Assembly: GCA_039707465.1 (NCBI GenBank)
Contig: CM077644.1
Coordinates: forward strand, 187,103,462 to 187,167,461
DNA from: Rhabdophis nuchalis
Lineage: Eukaryota > Chordata > Lepidosauria > Squamata > Natricidae
Reading direction: 5' to 3'
Length of the DNA stretch: 64,000 nt
A program made the position numbers and the translations under genes. Below the pieces are notes generated by a model, which saw nothing but the letters and a program-made list of their open reading frames with translations, did not search any database and was not told the origin of the DNA. Position 1 is the first letter of the stretch; the number at the start of each line of letters is the position of its first letter. Positions 1 to 12,904 of this stretch are shown piece after piece.

Positions 1-2210
1 TTTAAATCATTTGAAATCTTTAATTCAGATGATCCATTTGGTGCACATATTTCTCTTTCACAAATTAAATTTGCAAGCTTGAGGGTTTTTTTTCCACAGA
101 AAAATATGGCATGCAGGTTCTTGGAGGGGTATTCTTATACAAGGATTTAATGGTTTCTTGAGATGATATCATTATCTATACTTGTTTCCTTTGCAATGCT
201 ATCAGCAGATGTTGCACTGCTAAAAAAATTTGAACCACTCAACTCTTCCCTAAGAAGTTTTGATTGGGCTTGAAAATCTCTTTGTGTACTAACTTACTAC
301 AATTCTGCTGTTTCCTCTCCTATTTAGGCAGTTGCTTTAATACATTTTATAATAAAATTAATTACATGTAAATGCACACATACAATATTGTTATCATGCG
401 TGAAAGTTTGAAAACTCTCTATCCCATAGTCCATATTTTCAAAAAATAAAAGTGGGAAACTGAGTATGTGAATATGAACAGGTGTTTTAACTTGTATTTC
501 TTATAAAAAAAGGATAGAGGAGGTATCTGACAATGATGAATGTTTTAAGAAATTTTACCATCCTAATGTCTTGATCATGTTATGTATGTTATGAATTTTT
601 ACCACAACCATTTAATATTGATAATTTCTTATATGTTCTATATATAGGAAATTTACTTTCTGATTGATATATAACAGCTGCATTGAAGTCATGTAAAACC
701 AGCATTATTTGAGGACGGTACTGCTTTACTGGCAAGAGGCTAGTAAGAACAGATAGTAGATAACTTAGTTTATTTGTTCTGTTGGGGTTCTGGCACATAA
801 CAAAATTTAGGATTTTCCATTGTAACATCAAGCAGTATTTTTTCCCCTGGAATCAGATGGAACTAGTGTTAATGGGTCATGCAAATTATTTTAACTATCA
901 TAGATGAATTGGCCTTATGTAAACCATTTCCTCTTTCCACTCATGCTCCCTATTAGGATCACATAACCTAATTTGATATTCATTAAATACTTGGCATAAC
1001 TGATGCATAATAAGGCATAAGACAGCAAGTTTTTTCTCTATGGATAAATATGCTGCTAAATAAACCACTACAAAATGCAGTATTCTTGAGCTGCTGTATC
1101 GCATAAAACTAGCTATAAATAGGTCTATGTCCCACTAGAGTATAAGGCAAGGTTGACTCGGTGGTTTTTAATTATTACTAGAGAAGTGCGGCTCCTCCTT
1201 ATGCATAATAAATGCAATTCTTCCCATTAAAATCATTTAGCAGTTAATATATTTTAAAGTTACAAATTAAAGATCTCTCTCCTTCAGAAAACACATCACG
1301 CTCAGTTACTCCCACGCAATTTCCTTTACAGCTAACAAGCCTATGACTATTTAAGACCTTGTAAGGCATGTGGTTATTTTTGGATTTCTGTTGCTTTGTG
1401 AACATTTTCAGCTTTCAGCCTGACTATAAAGATATTTTGTGATATGCAAAAAATAAAAAGATGGGTCCCCCCTCTCTTCTTTAACTTTGTTTTAGAGTGA
1501 TGCAAACTGTTTGGGCCAGAATAGTTTATGATACCGATCCAATAATTAAATAAAAATGTTTAACAGATAAATATTTCAAATTAGATCAATGCTTTGAAGA
1601 TGAAAGGATTCATTTTGGAGTTGGATTTTTAATCCCCTGCCATATTACCTGCTTAAAATATTTCCCCTTACTTCTTATTGTACACAATTTATTTGGACTG
1701 GAAAAAATATGAAACATAGAGGTGTTACCAATAATGCATGAAAAAGCAGGGGTCGGAAATCTATGATCCTCAGATGCTATTACAAACTAAAAGACCCAAT
1801 ATCCTTCACTATTTATATCTGAACTGGAACTTGCAGTTCAGTACCTCCAGATTCCAAATCTTAGAAGATAGTGTAATTAGAACACTCACTAGTCAGACAT
1901 TGAAAGTAAGATTATGTCAATCGTATGAAAAACACTGGAGACACTTCAAATACAGTTTACCTTGTGCATTTTACATGCACTTCTGTGCATAAGTATTCTT
2001 TATAGTTCTATTGTCCCACACAGAATACCCCTTCTGATTTAGCAAATATTCCCACAAACGATCTACAAAATATTTGCATACATGCAATTAACATTGGGGT
2101 AAGAAGAGAATATATTCAATTAAAGGGACAAAGTTATAATAAAACTAAAATGAACAGCAGGAGAAAATATTACTTCCAATTTAATTGATTGAGATACACT
2201 TAACTTCAAG
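1..2210. other. AT-rich sequence, no gene recognised
   Basis: This stretch holds only short, stop-rich reading frames without recognisable motifs. I see no repeat terminus, RNA gene or CpG cluster. It looks like intergenic or intronic DNA of an AT-rich vertebrate genome. Confidence 0.6.
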
Positions 2211-2212
2211 TG

Positions 2213-2573
2213 CAGGTAGTCTTTGACTTACAACAGTTCATTTAATGACCATTAAAAATGACTTATGACCATTTTTCACAATTACAACCTTTGCAGCATC
2301 CCCATGATCATATCAAGATCAAAATTCCCATTATCATGTCAAGATCAAAATTCAGCATCTTCATACATGTCCTAAGGTCATATGGTTCCCTTTTGCAACC
2401 TTCTGACAAACAGATGTGCTTAACAACCAGGTTACTAACTTATCAACTATGGTGATTCTCTTAACAACTATGGCAAGAAAGGTCGTAAAATAAGGCAAAA
2501 CTCACTTAACAAATGTCTCACTTAACAACCGAAATTTTGGGCTCAATTGTGGTTGTAAGTTGAGGACTAACTG
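2213..2573. mobile_element. TA-flanked MITE (Tc1/mariner, Tigger-like termini), about 360 bp
   Basis: The left end reads CAGGTAGTCTTTGACTTACA and the right end is its imperfect inverse (GTTGTAAGTTGAGGACTAAC), followed by TG and TA. The body holds the motifs seen in all copies here: runs of CACTTAACAA and GGCTCAATTGTGG. There is no coding capacity. The CAG...CTG ends beside TA resemble non-autonomous Tc1/mariner elements of the Tigger type. That class is inferred from the termini, and no transposase-bearing relative is in the window. Confidence 0.75.
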
Positions 2574-3138
2574 TACAGATATACTGCTGTATTTTACTGC
2601 TAATTTAACACAAGCGAGAAATTAATTTTCCATTGCATATTAAGTATTACTTTAATGAAAATAAAACAGTCTATACAGGAGTTGCCTCCTGAAAAAGCAC
2701 CTTTGGGACAACCATGACGTGGATGACTGAGAATCTGTACAGACACAGGGATACAGTCTATACACAGGGAAAACTCAGTTTTTGCTGCTGGAGGTATCCA
2801 TTGCTCTCTTATTGTGTTACAGCAATAAAATCTATATAAATAAAAATGTAAAATAGTTTGTGCAAAGCCGCTAATCTCAGAAAGTACTGCACTGATCGGC
2901 ACCAAATTTTCACACAATGTTCCCAAGGACTTCCGATGCAATCATACGTCCAGTTTTTGTGGCTGGCACACCTGTGTCATGTGCAAGCAGCACAAATGTA
3001 AAAGGTACACACTTCTGAGGTTTTCACCTCCCTTAAGCTCCTCCCACCCGGCTGCTTCTTATGATGCATCATGCACACGCCCCTCACATTTCCAACGGTC
3101 ATTTCCTCAACAACCGAATAAGCCTCCAACATTCCCAT

Positions 3139-3260
3139 GTGGCCCAGGCAGGCCTACTAAGTCCAAAACAAGACACAGGGGGTGGCACACTCCCGGGTGG
3201 CCCAGGTAGGCCTACTAGGCCCAAAACAAGATGCAGGGGGTGGCACACTCTCATGTGGCC
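3139..3260. repeat. 58-bp tandem repeat, about 2.1 copies
   Basis: The block beginning GTGGCCCAGGCAGGCCTACT recurs at 3197 and begins again at 3255, a period of 58 bases with few differences. It lies inside the Helitron-like element and looks like an internal duplication. Confidence 0.8.
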
Positions 3261-3283
3261 CTTTTTTGGTCCCAGGAGGCTGC

Positions 3284-3340
3284 ATGGTAGGTAGGTAGGT
3301 AGAGGGAGAGAGGAAGAAATACAGTAGGTAGGTAGGTTGT
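3284..3340. repeat. GGTA/GTAG microsatellite
   Basis: Interrupted GGTA units occur at about 3287-3303 and 3324-3336, within the Helitron-like element. Confidence 0.8.
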
Positions 3341-3456
3341 GGGTTATACGGTGGTTGTATGTACGTGTTTGTGTGTGCTGGTGTAGATCTACACACAGAT
3401 TGGTTGGCCATTTAACCAGACTGGGCCACAGCAACGCATGGCCGGGTACAGCTAGT

Positions 3457-5006
3457 AAATTTTTTTTAAAAAAATATTGGTTCCTGATTATCTTGGAAAA
3501 CAAGGTTTTTTAAAAAATATTTTTTTTATTTTCTATCAGTGCAAATGTGGTTCATTTTATCCCATTTGCTTCCATACTCATTCCTATTTCTGGGCTAAGG
3601 AAAGGAAATGCAAATGGACTGGCCATACAACAAACTCTCCCACCCTTCCCCATAGGTAGTTTCCTAAAGCTCAGTAATGGATGCAGCTTCATCAGCAAGG
3701 GATTATGCTGTTATGCTGACCAAGTCTGTTTTTAGTCATTTCTGTGTTTAAATACTGTATGGTTTCAAATAATGATAGGCACAGTGCTAGTGAATAGTAT
3801 AGTGCAGACTTTCTGTAGGATGACTAATTGTAGGTAGCTTTACAGTATTATAAGAGAAACAACACAATAATTAAAAGTAGCCTTATTATAAGAGAAAGAA
3901 GCAGCCGACAAAAGTATCTTACTGACTTACAGGAATCTGTCATTTAAACTCTGTAATTACAAGCATGTTTTGACTTCATGAAGTTGATTATATTCACTGC
4001 TTATTTGAGACTGTAGAAAGGATCACACGAAAGCACTGTAGCATATACAACATGGAACTTTAGGAGATTATTTTTATATTCTTTAATATTAATTTTTCAA
4101 CAAAAAATCATTTACACTATCCATTGTATAAATATCAAATGTCTTTCTCCCCAAACAAACTGATTTTGTCTAAAATTACATCCCTCACTAACACTCTTTG
4201 GAGTAATTGCCTCAGTTTTTTCCCTTGTACCACAGCTAATTCTGAACTTCTGTGTCTGTCAAGAACTAAATATATCATAGAATCATCCATCATGATACTC
4301 ACCAGTTCCTGAAAATGATACAAATTTTATCTACAGTATTATTTAGAATACATTAACTATGAACCACAGCCCATTTTTAATGGAAATTATTCCAATTTTG
4401 GGCTGCAGTACACAAATGTACAGAAAAAGCTGCCATATTCGGTAAAAAAGTATGTATCATAAATCTTATTAATGATTTCACTAAAAAGATACTGGCAGCT
4501 AAACACATCTAATCCAATATTGCTCTGAATTCCCAAATTTTAGCACCTGATCTAAGGCTACAGCTTAACACTAATGTTCTAACTACATTTGGAAGGGATG
4601 ATGTGTGTGCCAGCCTCATTAAAATGAAATGTTTTAATAATAGTCAAATATACACTATACAATTTACAGTAAAGATTTATACAAGCTGCTCTTTGCTTGA
4701 CGATGAAACATGAATCACACAAGCCAAATAATGTTCACATGCCACTCCAAAAAAAACCCAAATTTATAGAAACACCTCAATTTTTTTAGTCCCAAAGGTC
4801 TTGGAAAAGGCTCCTATTGCTGCCTTTTATGCCAATATTCACAGCATTAAGCATAAGAAAATTTTACCATCAAGAGGAACAATGTGAATATCAATGGCAG
4901 TTGTTGATCAACACCGTTGTTTTGAGCAGATGCTGTGAAAAATAATCCAAGAATAATGATCATTTATCTAAGATCCAAATAATTATTTCACAAAGTTTAA
5001 GTTTAT
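3457..5006. other. AT-rich sequence, nothing recognised
   Basis: Short unrelated reading frames only. No repeat terminus or motif was recognised. Confidence 0.55.
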
Positions 5007-5014
5007 ATTTGGAT

Positions 5015-5362
5015 CAGGGGTGCCCAAACCCCGGGCCGCGGACCGGTGCCAGTCCATGGCTTGATAGGAACCGGGCCGCAGTGAGCGGCGCAACTCTTAG
5101 AATGGGCCAGAGAGGAGGAGGAGGGAGCAGCCCCCTGGGCAGAGCGCGTGCTGGGGGCAGGAGAGCGCAGGCGCGGCTGCTCGTGCCGTTGGGGCCCCGA
5201 GAGGGGCGAGTGAGCCGACTCACACACACCCCACGCACGCATGCGCTGCCTGTTCCCCCTCCCCCCCCGCTCCCCCCCTACGCCGGCCGAGCCATGGCCA
5301 CTGGTCCGCGGAATTTTTTTAACATGAAACCGGTCCCTGGTGCCAAAAGGTTGGGACCCCTG
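5015..5362. mobile_element. GC-rich hAT-type non-autonomous element with 8-bp target duplication
   Basis: The ends are CAGGGGTGCCCAAACCC and GGTTGGGACCCCTG, inverted repeats in the hAT style. The flanks are ATTTGGAT (5007-5014) and ATTTAGAT (5363-5370), an 8-bp target duplication with one mismatch. The interior is strongly GC-rich (GGAGGAGGAGG, then GCCCCCTGGGCAGAGCGCG), which is why long frames appear on both strands. I do not regard these as genes. The same interior and right end recur in the larger relic at 30436-31624. Confidence 0.8.
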
Positions 5363-5370
5363 ATTTAGAT

Positions 5371-6640
5371 GATAGTGTACAGCCTATGATCCCAGGCTTG
5401 TACACAATTTTCAGCTTAATTTTAAAAATCCTCTGGCAAAGATACCATAATTGGTTCTAAGAATAGAAAGAACGGTGATTCCATCCTCCATTTTCCTCAG
5501 GCCTATCCACTATTAGGATGTGACTAGAATCTTCCACAGATTTCTTTATGTGGTCTTTGATGGAGTTTGGTTATCTATGCTATTATAATCACAACTTCCT
5601 GCCTGTTAGAAGAAAGGACAGCATAAGGAATTATTTTTGGGGACATATCACATACTACTTCATATACATAACTCCCTTCCCACCGATCATCCAAAAATCT
5701 GCCTATCACAAAAAATTGACATAAATTACTAAATATGTAACTCTGGCTAAGGAAAAAACGTGTGTTCTTAGTCACTCTCCCCCCCCCCCCCAAGCATGAT
5801 TGTGGTGGAGCTAGTTGAATCACTCCAAACAGCTGGGTGATTAATGAAGTCTATTGTATTCACATCAGCACCATTATTCTGATTAAATCAGAGCTTATGC
5901 AAACAGCAAATCACATGGGTGAGGACACACATCTTATTCCCACTGAAATATTTATAGTCAATTTCTCCAAATGACTATGGCCCTAAATGCTGCTGAAAAC
6001 GTAAAAGCAAAACAAAATGCCTGAAATCAATCAAGGATTTTCCAACTTTTATAGAAATATAAATTCAATTCCTGCTGTCGCAAACACCCCAGGCTCCGTT
6101 TCAGTCTTACAAGTTGATAAATATTTTTAAAGGCACTAGTAGCTGTCATCAGAAATGGTTTCATTTGTCTAAAACAGATTTTGTAAAATCCCAACTTCTA
6201 TACTCTTCAGAAGATGGTGGTCTTGCTTATCTATAAAGCTTAACATCTCAAATTGTGACCACATTGTATGCCTAGCACTTTGGAAGACTGCTCTGATTCT
6301 TTTCTGCTAGGCCTGGTTGCTAAGGCGCCAGCTGCTCAGCCAATTCCAGCTGAAACACAGATCTTTCAAGGGGGTACAAAGGGCTTCATTATCTTTTCTC
6401 AGAGCACTCACATGGAGAGAATGAAGCTCTTGCTGGCCCCCTCTCTCTTGAATAATTCCAACCTCTCAAACCATGCCCATTTACATATGAAGAGCCATGG
6501 GAGGGAAAGAATCCAACCTGTGCAAGTTTCAAAAGTTATACCATGTGTGCCTGCTAGAAGTTGTTCTCAGAAATTGAGGCACTCTTCAGGTCCATGCATT
6601 CAGAACCAAGAACCTTTAACATTCTCAGCCTTGACATATA
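5371..6640. other. No gene recognised; includes short poly-C at about 5780
   Basis: The longest frame (6268-6645, plus, 125 codons) shows no known motif, and its composition matches its surroundings. A C-run at about 5780-5792 is the only simple repeat noted. Confidence 0.5.
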
Positions 6641-6822
6641 GTTAAATCATTTCTAAAATTTTAGAGTGTTAGTATTTTAGCACCGGGAATTATTTAATTA
6701 GTTTTTAAAATTTTGGATTTTGAACTGTGTATGTTTTTTAATTGATGCCTGTGCGCCGCCCTGGGTCCTTTTTTAGGAGAAGGGCGGGGTATAAATTTAA
6801 TAAAATAAAATAAATAAATAAA
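6640..6822 (+). mobile_element. L2-like LINE, 3' UTR and tail only
   Basis: The sequence ends with GTGCGCCGCCCTGGGTCC, a GGAGAAGGGCGGGGTATAAA block and an ATAAA-rich tail. The same module closes the larger L2-like copies at 35430-35518 and 58370-58440. Upstream AT-rich sequence weakly matches the UTR at 58240-58370. It is a strongly 5'-truncated copy with no coding sequence. Confidence 0.65.
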
Positions 6823-9800
6823 AGGTTATAATAAAAAGATGCCGTTGTCAATAATGCTACTCCTAAAGCCAGACACATAATAATGGCACGAAGTTTTACA
6901 TCCATAAGATGGCACTTAAAATAGTTTGTAGAAATATTTGAAAACAATTTACCAGGAAAACCCACACATTAATTTTTTTTAAAAATCTGAAGAACAGTAG
7001 AGAAATTAGTGAAGTTAAATGCCATGAAAGTCCTGATTTGGACAGCACAGGAATAATTACAGAGAATCTTCTTAGTTATTTGCCTTTGATCAGGAATTTA
7101 GAAAATCTTATTTCAGCCTTTCCAAAACCCATATGGGTTGTAAAGCTCTTGAAGCTTGTTTTTTTCCCTTATCTCTATTCAGTAATATCAAAATTAACAA
7201 ATATTATTAGGTTCCAGGTGTATTTAAACCACTAACAAAACTAAACTTTAGTTGAAATAATTGCTTAAGAGGCTATTGGAAAATATATGGCAGTCCATTA
7301 AACTCCGAATATATCTGAGAAATTGTTTATTACGTAAATCACAAGTGGACAAGCTTGTAAATCACAAATGGATAATCCCATCTCGACAGGAATTATAATG
7401 TCTATTACAGGAAGATATAATTTGAGTGAAATTTCAAAGGTTTCCATCAATGGTAGCAAAAGATGTTTTCATCTGAATTTGGAAGTCTTTCTTCCCATAC
7501 TAAAATTCATCCAGGGAAAGAAAGATAAGTGAGTTTGCTTCTACTAAAAACCACTATCATGTGTCTAAATCTCTATGATCCAATTTCTAATCTCAGATCT
7601 GCACTGTTTTGTAATAATTCACCAAATTATGGGTTAAAATCTAAACATTTTTACAGCCAATGATTTTATCATTCATATTTTAACATATACTCATATGCAC
7701 ATCTCTAGGTAATATATTGGATTTATAAATAACTAATGATTGATTGATAGATGCAACAGTCGTGTTAAAACACAAGTACAGATGGCTGTGAACATCCCTG
7801 CAGATTATGTTGTTACAGATAGTTCTATTTAATTAGCACTCTAATGGACCTCTAACAACAACAAAATCTATTAAGCAGACTTTAAATAAATGACCACTTT
7901 ATTTCCCACAAATATATTTATATTTATTGCATCTCTAATTAATTATTTTCCTTAAACATTTTCTCTCAAGAGTTTTTAATTTTGCTATCACCTTGGGAAT
8001 GATATGGCATGAGTTGTTTTGTGATAAAATCGAACAGATGTTTGAATTCAAAGGCTTCTTTAAACTCATCCTATGCCCATCGCACATTACATCCAAGCTG
8101 TAACCAAGAATTTAAATGGTTATAGTTCTGGGCTACATATTGTGATTACTGCATATATATTTTCCTGTTAAACAAAGGTACAGACATCTAGGAATTTGGA
8201 CCAAGCTCCTTTTCTGGACATAGAAAATCTTAAAGATTTGTACACAATGAATTTTATTTCATTATTTTAGAGGTATGTAGGCCTTTCTGCATTCTATGTA
8301 TCATGGTTTCTTAGCATTTGTAAAATAAGGCCAATTAGCTTAAAATAGAACTTAAGCTTCTCTTCACAATCAAATGGCCAATATCATCTAATTAAGGACA
8401 CTATTATTGGTAAATAGAGATGCCCTGCCCATATGATCACTTGTGGTTTCCTCCTCAGAGCAGCAAATGTGATTAAATTCCAGCTCTGCTAAAGTACAAA
8501 AAATTGCTACAAATATAACTTTGCAATTGAACATTGGAAGTAAGCAGGTTCCTATTGAAAAGAAGTTATGTTTCATTTCACCTTCCAGTTACCTCCTGTT
8601 TTCTTATTATTATTTTTTATTAGTTGCTAAGACACTGCTTTCTCTTTGTGCCTTCTTTTAACACTGAGCAGCTAAAGGGTTTTATACCTCAGCCTTAGGA
8701 ACTAGTTTTGTTTTGTTTTTGAAAAAATAATAATTTTGCCAAAATTAAATTAAATTTTAAACTGGCCAAGAAGAAAAGTGACACAAACTAAAGTTGAGGT
8801 TCTGAAACTGTTGGGATGCTCAGATTTTTTGGGAGGGAACATATAGCGCCTCCTCTTTAATTGGGTAACTAGTGGAAAGGCTGGCCTGCTCATCCAATAT
8901 TCTTGGTGTTTCCTTAATACTGGCAATGAGGACAACTGTTAGTCATTTTAAAGGTTATTATGAGAGTAGGGGAAGTAAAAAGAAAAATGGAAGTTCATCA
9001 GTGTGAGTTGTGCCACAGTTTGCAAATGAACAAATGCTTTAGATGTAAAACGAGAATAATGATAGATGACTGAATTTTGCAACAAAAAATCATTTCTTTT
9101 AGAATATTATTTATGCTCACAGGACATTGTGATGCATAGTGCATATTCCATTTCTATATATTTGAAATATAATTTGCAAATATCAGACTTTTTTTTAGCA
9201 CTAGGATTTTATGAAGAAACAACATTGAATAAATAATCATAGCTAAAGAAAAAGCAGTTATTCTTTATAGTTAGCATTTAAGCTAAAGTTATACATCAGG
9301 AAAATTATGCATTGTAAATCGATCTGCCTATCCATAGCTGGAAGGCAAGATTGTCCATAAAGTAAGTTCAAATAACAGATTCTAAAATCAACTTGCAAAC
9401 ACATCAGAGCAAGAAGCCACAGAGTGAATAATTTTGAGGATTGTTTGGAAGCCTCATTTCAGTTATCACTACCAGTTCTGATCTCCTATCATCTCCAACT
9501 GTCAAACTAACAAAGGTATTACTGGTTTTGTCCTAGACAGTCATCTATGTACTGATTAGGACAACGCCTTCATTTAGTAGCTGGATATTAAAGCAGGAGA
9601 CCTACTTTTTATTCAACATTTTGACAAAATAGTCCTTTTCCCTCGTATTTTCTAAATTATGGAGGCAAAAATAAGGAAAAAGAAAAAAAAATTAGATGTG
9701 AGGCCAATTTTCTAAAAAATAAATTAGTAATTATCAGGTCAAAAATAACACTTTTATATTAAATGTAATAATTCTTTAGTCTCTTCCTTATTCCATTAAA

Positions 9801-11515
9801 TTACATTTGTTGCAACATATAATTATTAAAGTTATCACGGAAGAGTTCCTCTTTAAAGAAATACTGAGATATGCGATGAGCTTCAGTCTTCTATAGACAA
9901 TTGAATTGCCTCGTATTCCAAAAAACAAGCAGCACAAACCTAAAATTATGTTTCTGTATTTTAGGGCAGGATACTATAAATAATGCTAGTGGGGAAACAG
10001 AAGAATTAATTACTGTCAAAAGTAATTCATTGAATTAACTGAAGGTCATGAAGCACCTGGACCTTCTGTCAATTTTGGTTTGTATTATATATGAATATTA
10101 ATGAGTATGTTCTTATTGTAGAAACAGAAGATATTTTGCATATCATAATTCCAACATACTGCTTTTGAGAGGTTCATTACCTAAGGGATACTTGAAGCAC
10201 TATTTAGAAATTCATGAAAGAATGTTATGGAGCCAAATCCAATCTATTTAAGGTTAAATTCCTTGCCATGCCTTGATGAGCACAGCCCCATGATAAATGT
10301 ATTTTCCCATCTGTTCTTGCTATTTAATTGAATAATTTGAAGCATTAAAAGCAAATAGTTCTTCCTCAATCAACGAATGCATACAGCAAAGTTTAGTAAT
10401 AATCAGACCCCTTTCTCTTTGATTAAAAAGTCTACACTGAGTAAACAGTGCAGGAAAACAAATTGCATTAATACATCAATGTACAAAGTACTGTTTTGAA
10501 AAGCTACAAAAACGTGTGAAATTGTATTGTGTGAAAGAAATGGAAGGCTAGAGAGAAAAAATAATCCCATTCGCGTGAAGTCTATCAAGTTGCAGGCAAT
10601 AACATCATTTAGATAGAAGATGATGACGTTTGTCTGGGAACATGAATTCAAGATTTAAATGATTTCAATCCTGCATATTCATATTCCCACCAATAAATTA
10701 ATGCAAAGCAAAGGTCCAAGTGAACTTAATTAGACACAAGTAGCCTTCTAGGAAATGCTTCAATATTTTGTCAAGAAAAACATTATCATATTTTACAGAC
10801 AAAAGAAAAAACTCCAAAAACAAAGGATTTTCCAGCTAATTTTGAAGTAGAGCTTTACCATAAAATATATTAATATTTACATTTAAAGGGTATACAGTGA
10901 TTTTTATTCATTCATTCATTCATAATATATATTCTACACAAGTTATCAAGGTATCTCATATAAAAGATGGGTTCTGAAAGTGAAAAAGAATGGATTAGCC
11001 AAATGTACATAAAAAGAATAAAGCACTTAAAGTAGCTGTAAAGTACATTCACTGTGGGAAAGAAGCAAGCTGTATTTAAGTAACATGATGTTATAAGCTC
11101 TCAGTTAACCTTCCCAGCTGTTGGCATAATCACATTGCTCTTTATACGTAGAAGACCAAACAGTTTGTTCTCTTTAAATCTCTTTCTCCTCAATCTCTCT
11201 GCTCTGTTGGTGGGGGAAAAGGTTAGGCAAAGGAGAGATGCCTACAGAAATTGCTTGCTTTCCTCCCCACCCCCCAGAGGAGAGAGATTGAAGAGAATGA
11301 GATTTCAAGAGAATACTGTTAGCTGTTTGTGTAGCATGCCTGTGGTTCTCAATCCCTGGCTGCCCCAGGTTGCCAGCATGATCTCACTTCTTTCAAGAAT
11401 AGCAAATAGTTTACTATCTTGCAATTCCTCTCTTCAATATCTTTGCTCTGCAAGAAGGGAAAAAAAGAAAAATGTCACAGATCAGGCACAGGAGGTGTAC
11501 TGACTATAATGACAA
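6823..11515. other. AT-rich sequence, no gene recognised
   Basis: Only short frames occur here. An ATTC microsatellite lies at about 10905-10922. The segment at 11140-11470 shows a loose direct repetition of a CT-rich block (around 11170-11220 and 11410-11465). No promoter-like CpG cluster is visible. Confidence 0.5.
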
Positions 11516-11534
11516 TCACATGACTGAGGAATTG

Positions 11535-11631
11535 CTGCAAATATTGTTAATTGGTTATAAAGGGGCCATAAAGTTATTTTTAAACATTGTAATAACTTTA
11601 AAGGGTTACTAAGTGAATGGTCAGTAAGCTG
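11535..11631. mobile_element. Fragment of the TA-MITE, right arm
   Basis: The right end GGGACTACCTG before TA (11632-11633) and the motif GGTTACTAAGTGAATGGTCA match the right arm of the MITE family. The left arm is missing or unrecognisable. Confidence 0.6.
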
Positions 11632-12518
11632 GGACTACCTGTAATAACTTCAGTACAAGCAACATTGATCATGTCTCTTTAGAAAGGACAGGAATATAAA
11701 ACACTTAGTAATATCGAAAGAAGCACCTCAGGAAGCTACTAAAGGATGTTGAGAGTGACAGATTGGCTTAATAAGTTGGATTCAGGGATCAAACAGGAAA
11801 ATATCAAGCACAGATGGCAAACTGCTATCCTCCTTAGAACTGCCGAAGAGGCAATTAATGTGCTAATGGTTATACATCAACAAAGATGCAGCAAGACTGT
11901 GATTGGAAAAGATGGATGAATAAATCTGTATAAAAAAGAGAATGTGCAAATACTCAACCTAATGCCTTACCTAAAGTTATGTTTAATATACTACTAAGAA
12001 GAATGAGATCATAGTTGGCAAGACAAATGCCAAATGTACAGACAGATGTCAAAAAAGTCAAGGAAACTTGAAATAATGTCAACTAGCATGTTTAATGAAT
12101 TTATATGGCAAACAAAAAACTGAAGGCAGGATATAATTTTATCTTAGGTTCAAAAACAGATAATGAGAATAATTAGATGTTTTGTTAAAAGACAACTAAC
12201 ATCACAAGAAGCCACTGAATAAATACCTAGTTTGTATCGCTCATTTTCAATGAAAGAATGCAATATGCAAAGTTTTGATATACAGGGGACGACTGACTCC
12301 ATTATTCATAGAAGATCCACAGTGGGAGAGTGGTACAACTATCATTTGGTGGCCAGTCATTGCCCTTATTAGCATCTTGATAATAAAATTGAGTGAATAA
12401 TCCACAGTGAATTTTACAGAACAAACTGCATTCATGCATTCTTTCTAATGGCCCTGTTTAAGGCTTCAATGTCTTGTTCCATTCCAGGATGCCCTTCTAC
12501 TCATAATGAATTTCAATA

Positions 12519-12902
12519 CACGTAGTCCTCAACTTACAACTGTTCACTTAATCATCACTTGAAGATATGATGAGCTTATGATCCCCTCCTCAAAGTTATG
12601 ACTGCTGTCCCACTTTCCCAGTCATGTAATGGACATTTTGGGTGATTACATTTATGACCAGTTGCAGAATTCTGCAATTCTGCATGATTCTGCAATTCTG
12701 CATGATTTGCAATTTTTTTGCTGTTTTCCAGCAGAATGCCAAAAAAATGTCCATTGGATTTGCTTAATGACCACAATGACCTACTTTACAATCATTGTAA
12801 AGATGAGCATAAAATCAAGTTCAGTCACATTGGTGCCATGACCGCAACAATTTACAATCAAGATTCCGGGATCCATTGTGGTCATAATTTGAGAACTATC
12901 TC
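12519..12902. mobile_element. TA-flanked MITE (Tigger-like), full length
   Basis: The ends are CACGTAGTCCTCAACTTACA and TTTGAGAACTATCTC, flanked by TA on both sides (12517-12518 and 12903-12904). It carries an internal 18-bp tandem duplication at 12672-12707 that other copies lack. There is no coding capacity. Confidence 0.75.
12672..12707. repeat. 18-bp tandem duplication inside a MITE
   Basis: CTGCAATTCTGCATGATT occurs twice head to tail. Confidence 0.9.
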
Positions 12903-12904
12903 TA

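Larger units (their letters stand above)
2831..3455 (+). mobile_element. Helitron-like non-autonomous element
   Basis: The element starts with TC after an A at 2830 and ends with CTAG (3452-3455) before a T at 3456, as expected for Helitrons, which insert between A and T. A short stem (GGCCA at 3424-3428 with TGGCC at 3439-3443) lies nine bases before the CTAG end, like the Helitron 3' hairpin. The 5' part (AT-rich start, then an ACTACTGCACTGATC-like stretch near 2885) resembles Helitron 5' ends as I recall them. The interior contains a 58-bp tandem repeat and a GGTA microsatellite. No Rep/helicase frame is present. The call rests on termini only. Confidence 0.55.

Noticed and set aside
5003..5368. 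Overlapping frames near 5.1 kb
   Set aside because: They lie wholly in the GC-rich hAT.
6268..6645. 125-codon frame as a gene
   Set aside because: No recognisable domain, and it ends where a LINE UTR begins. Likely chance.
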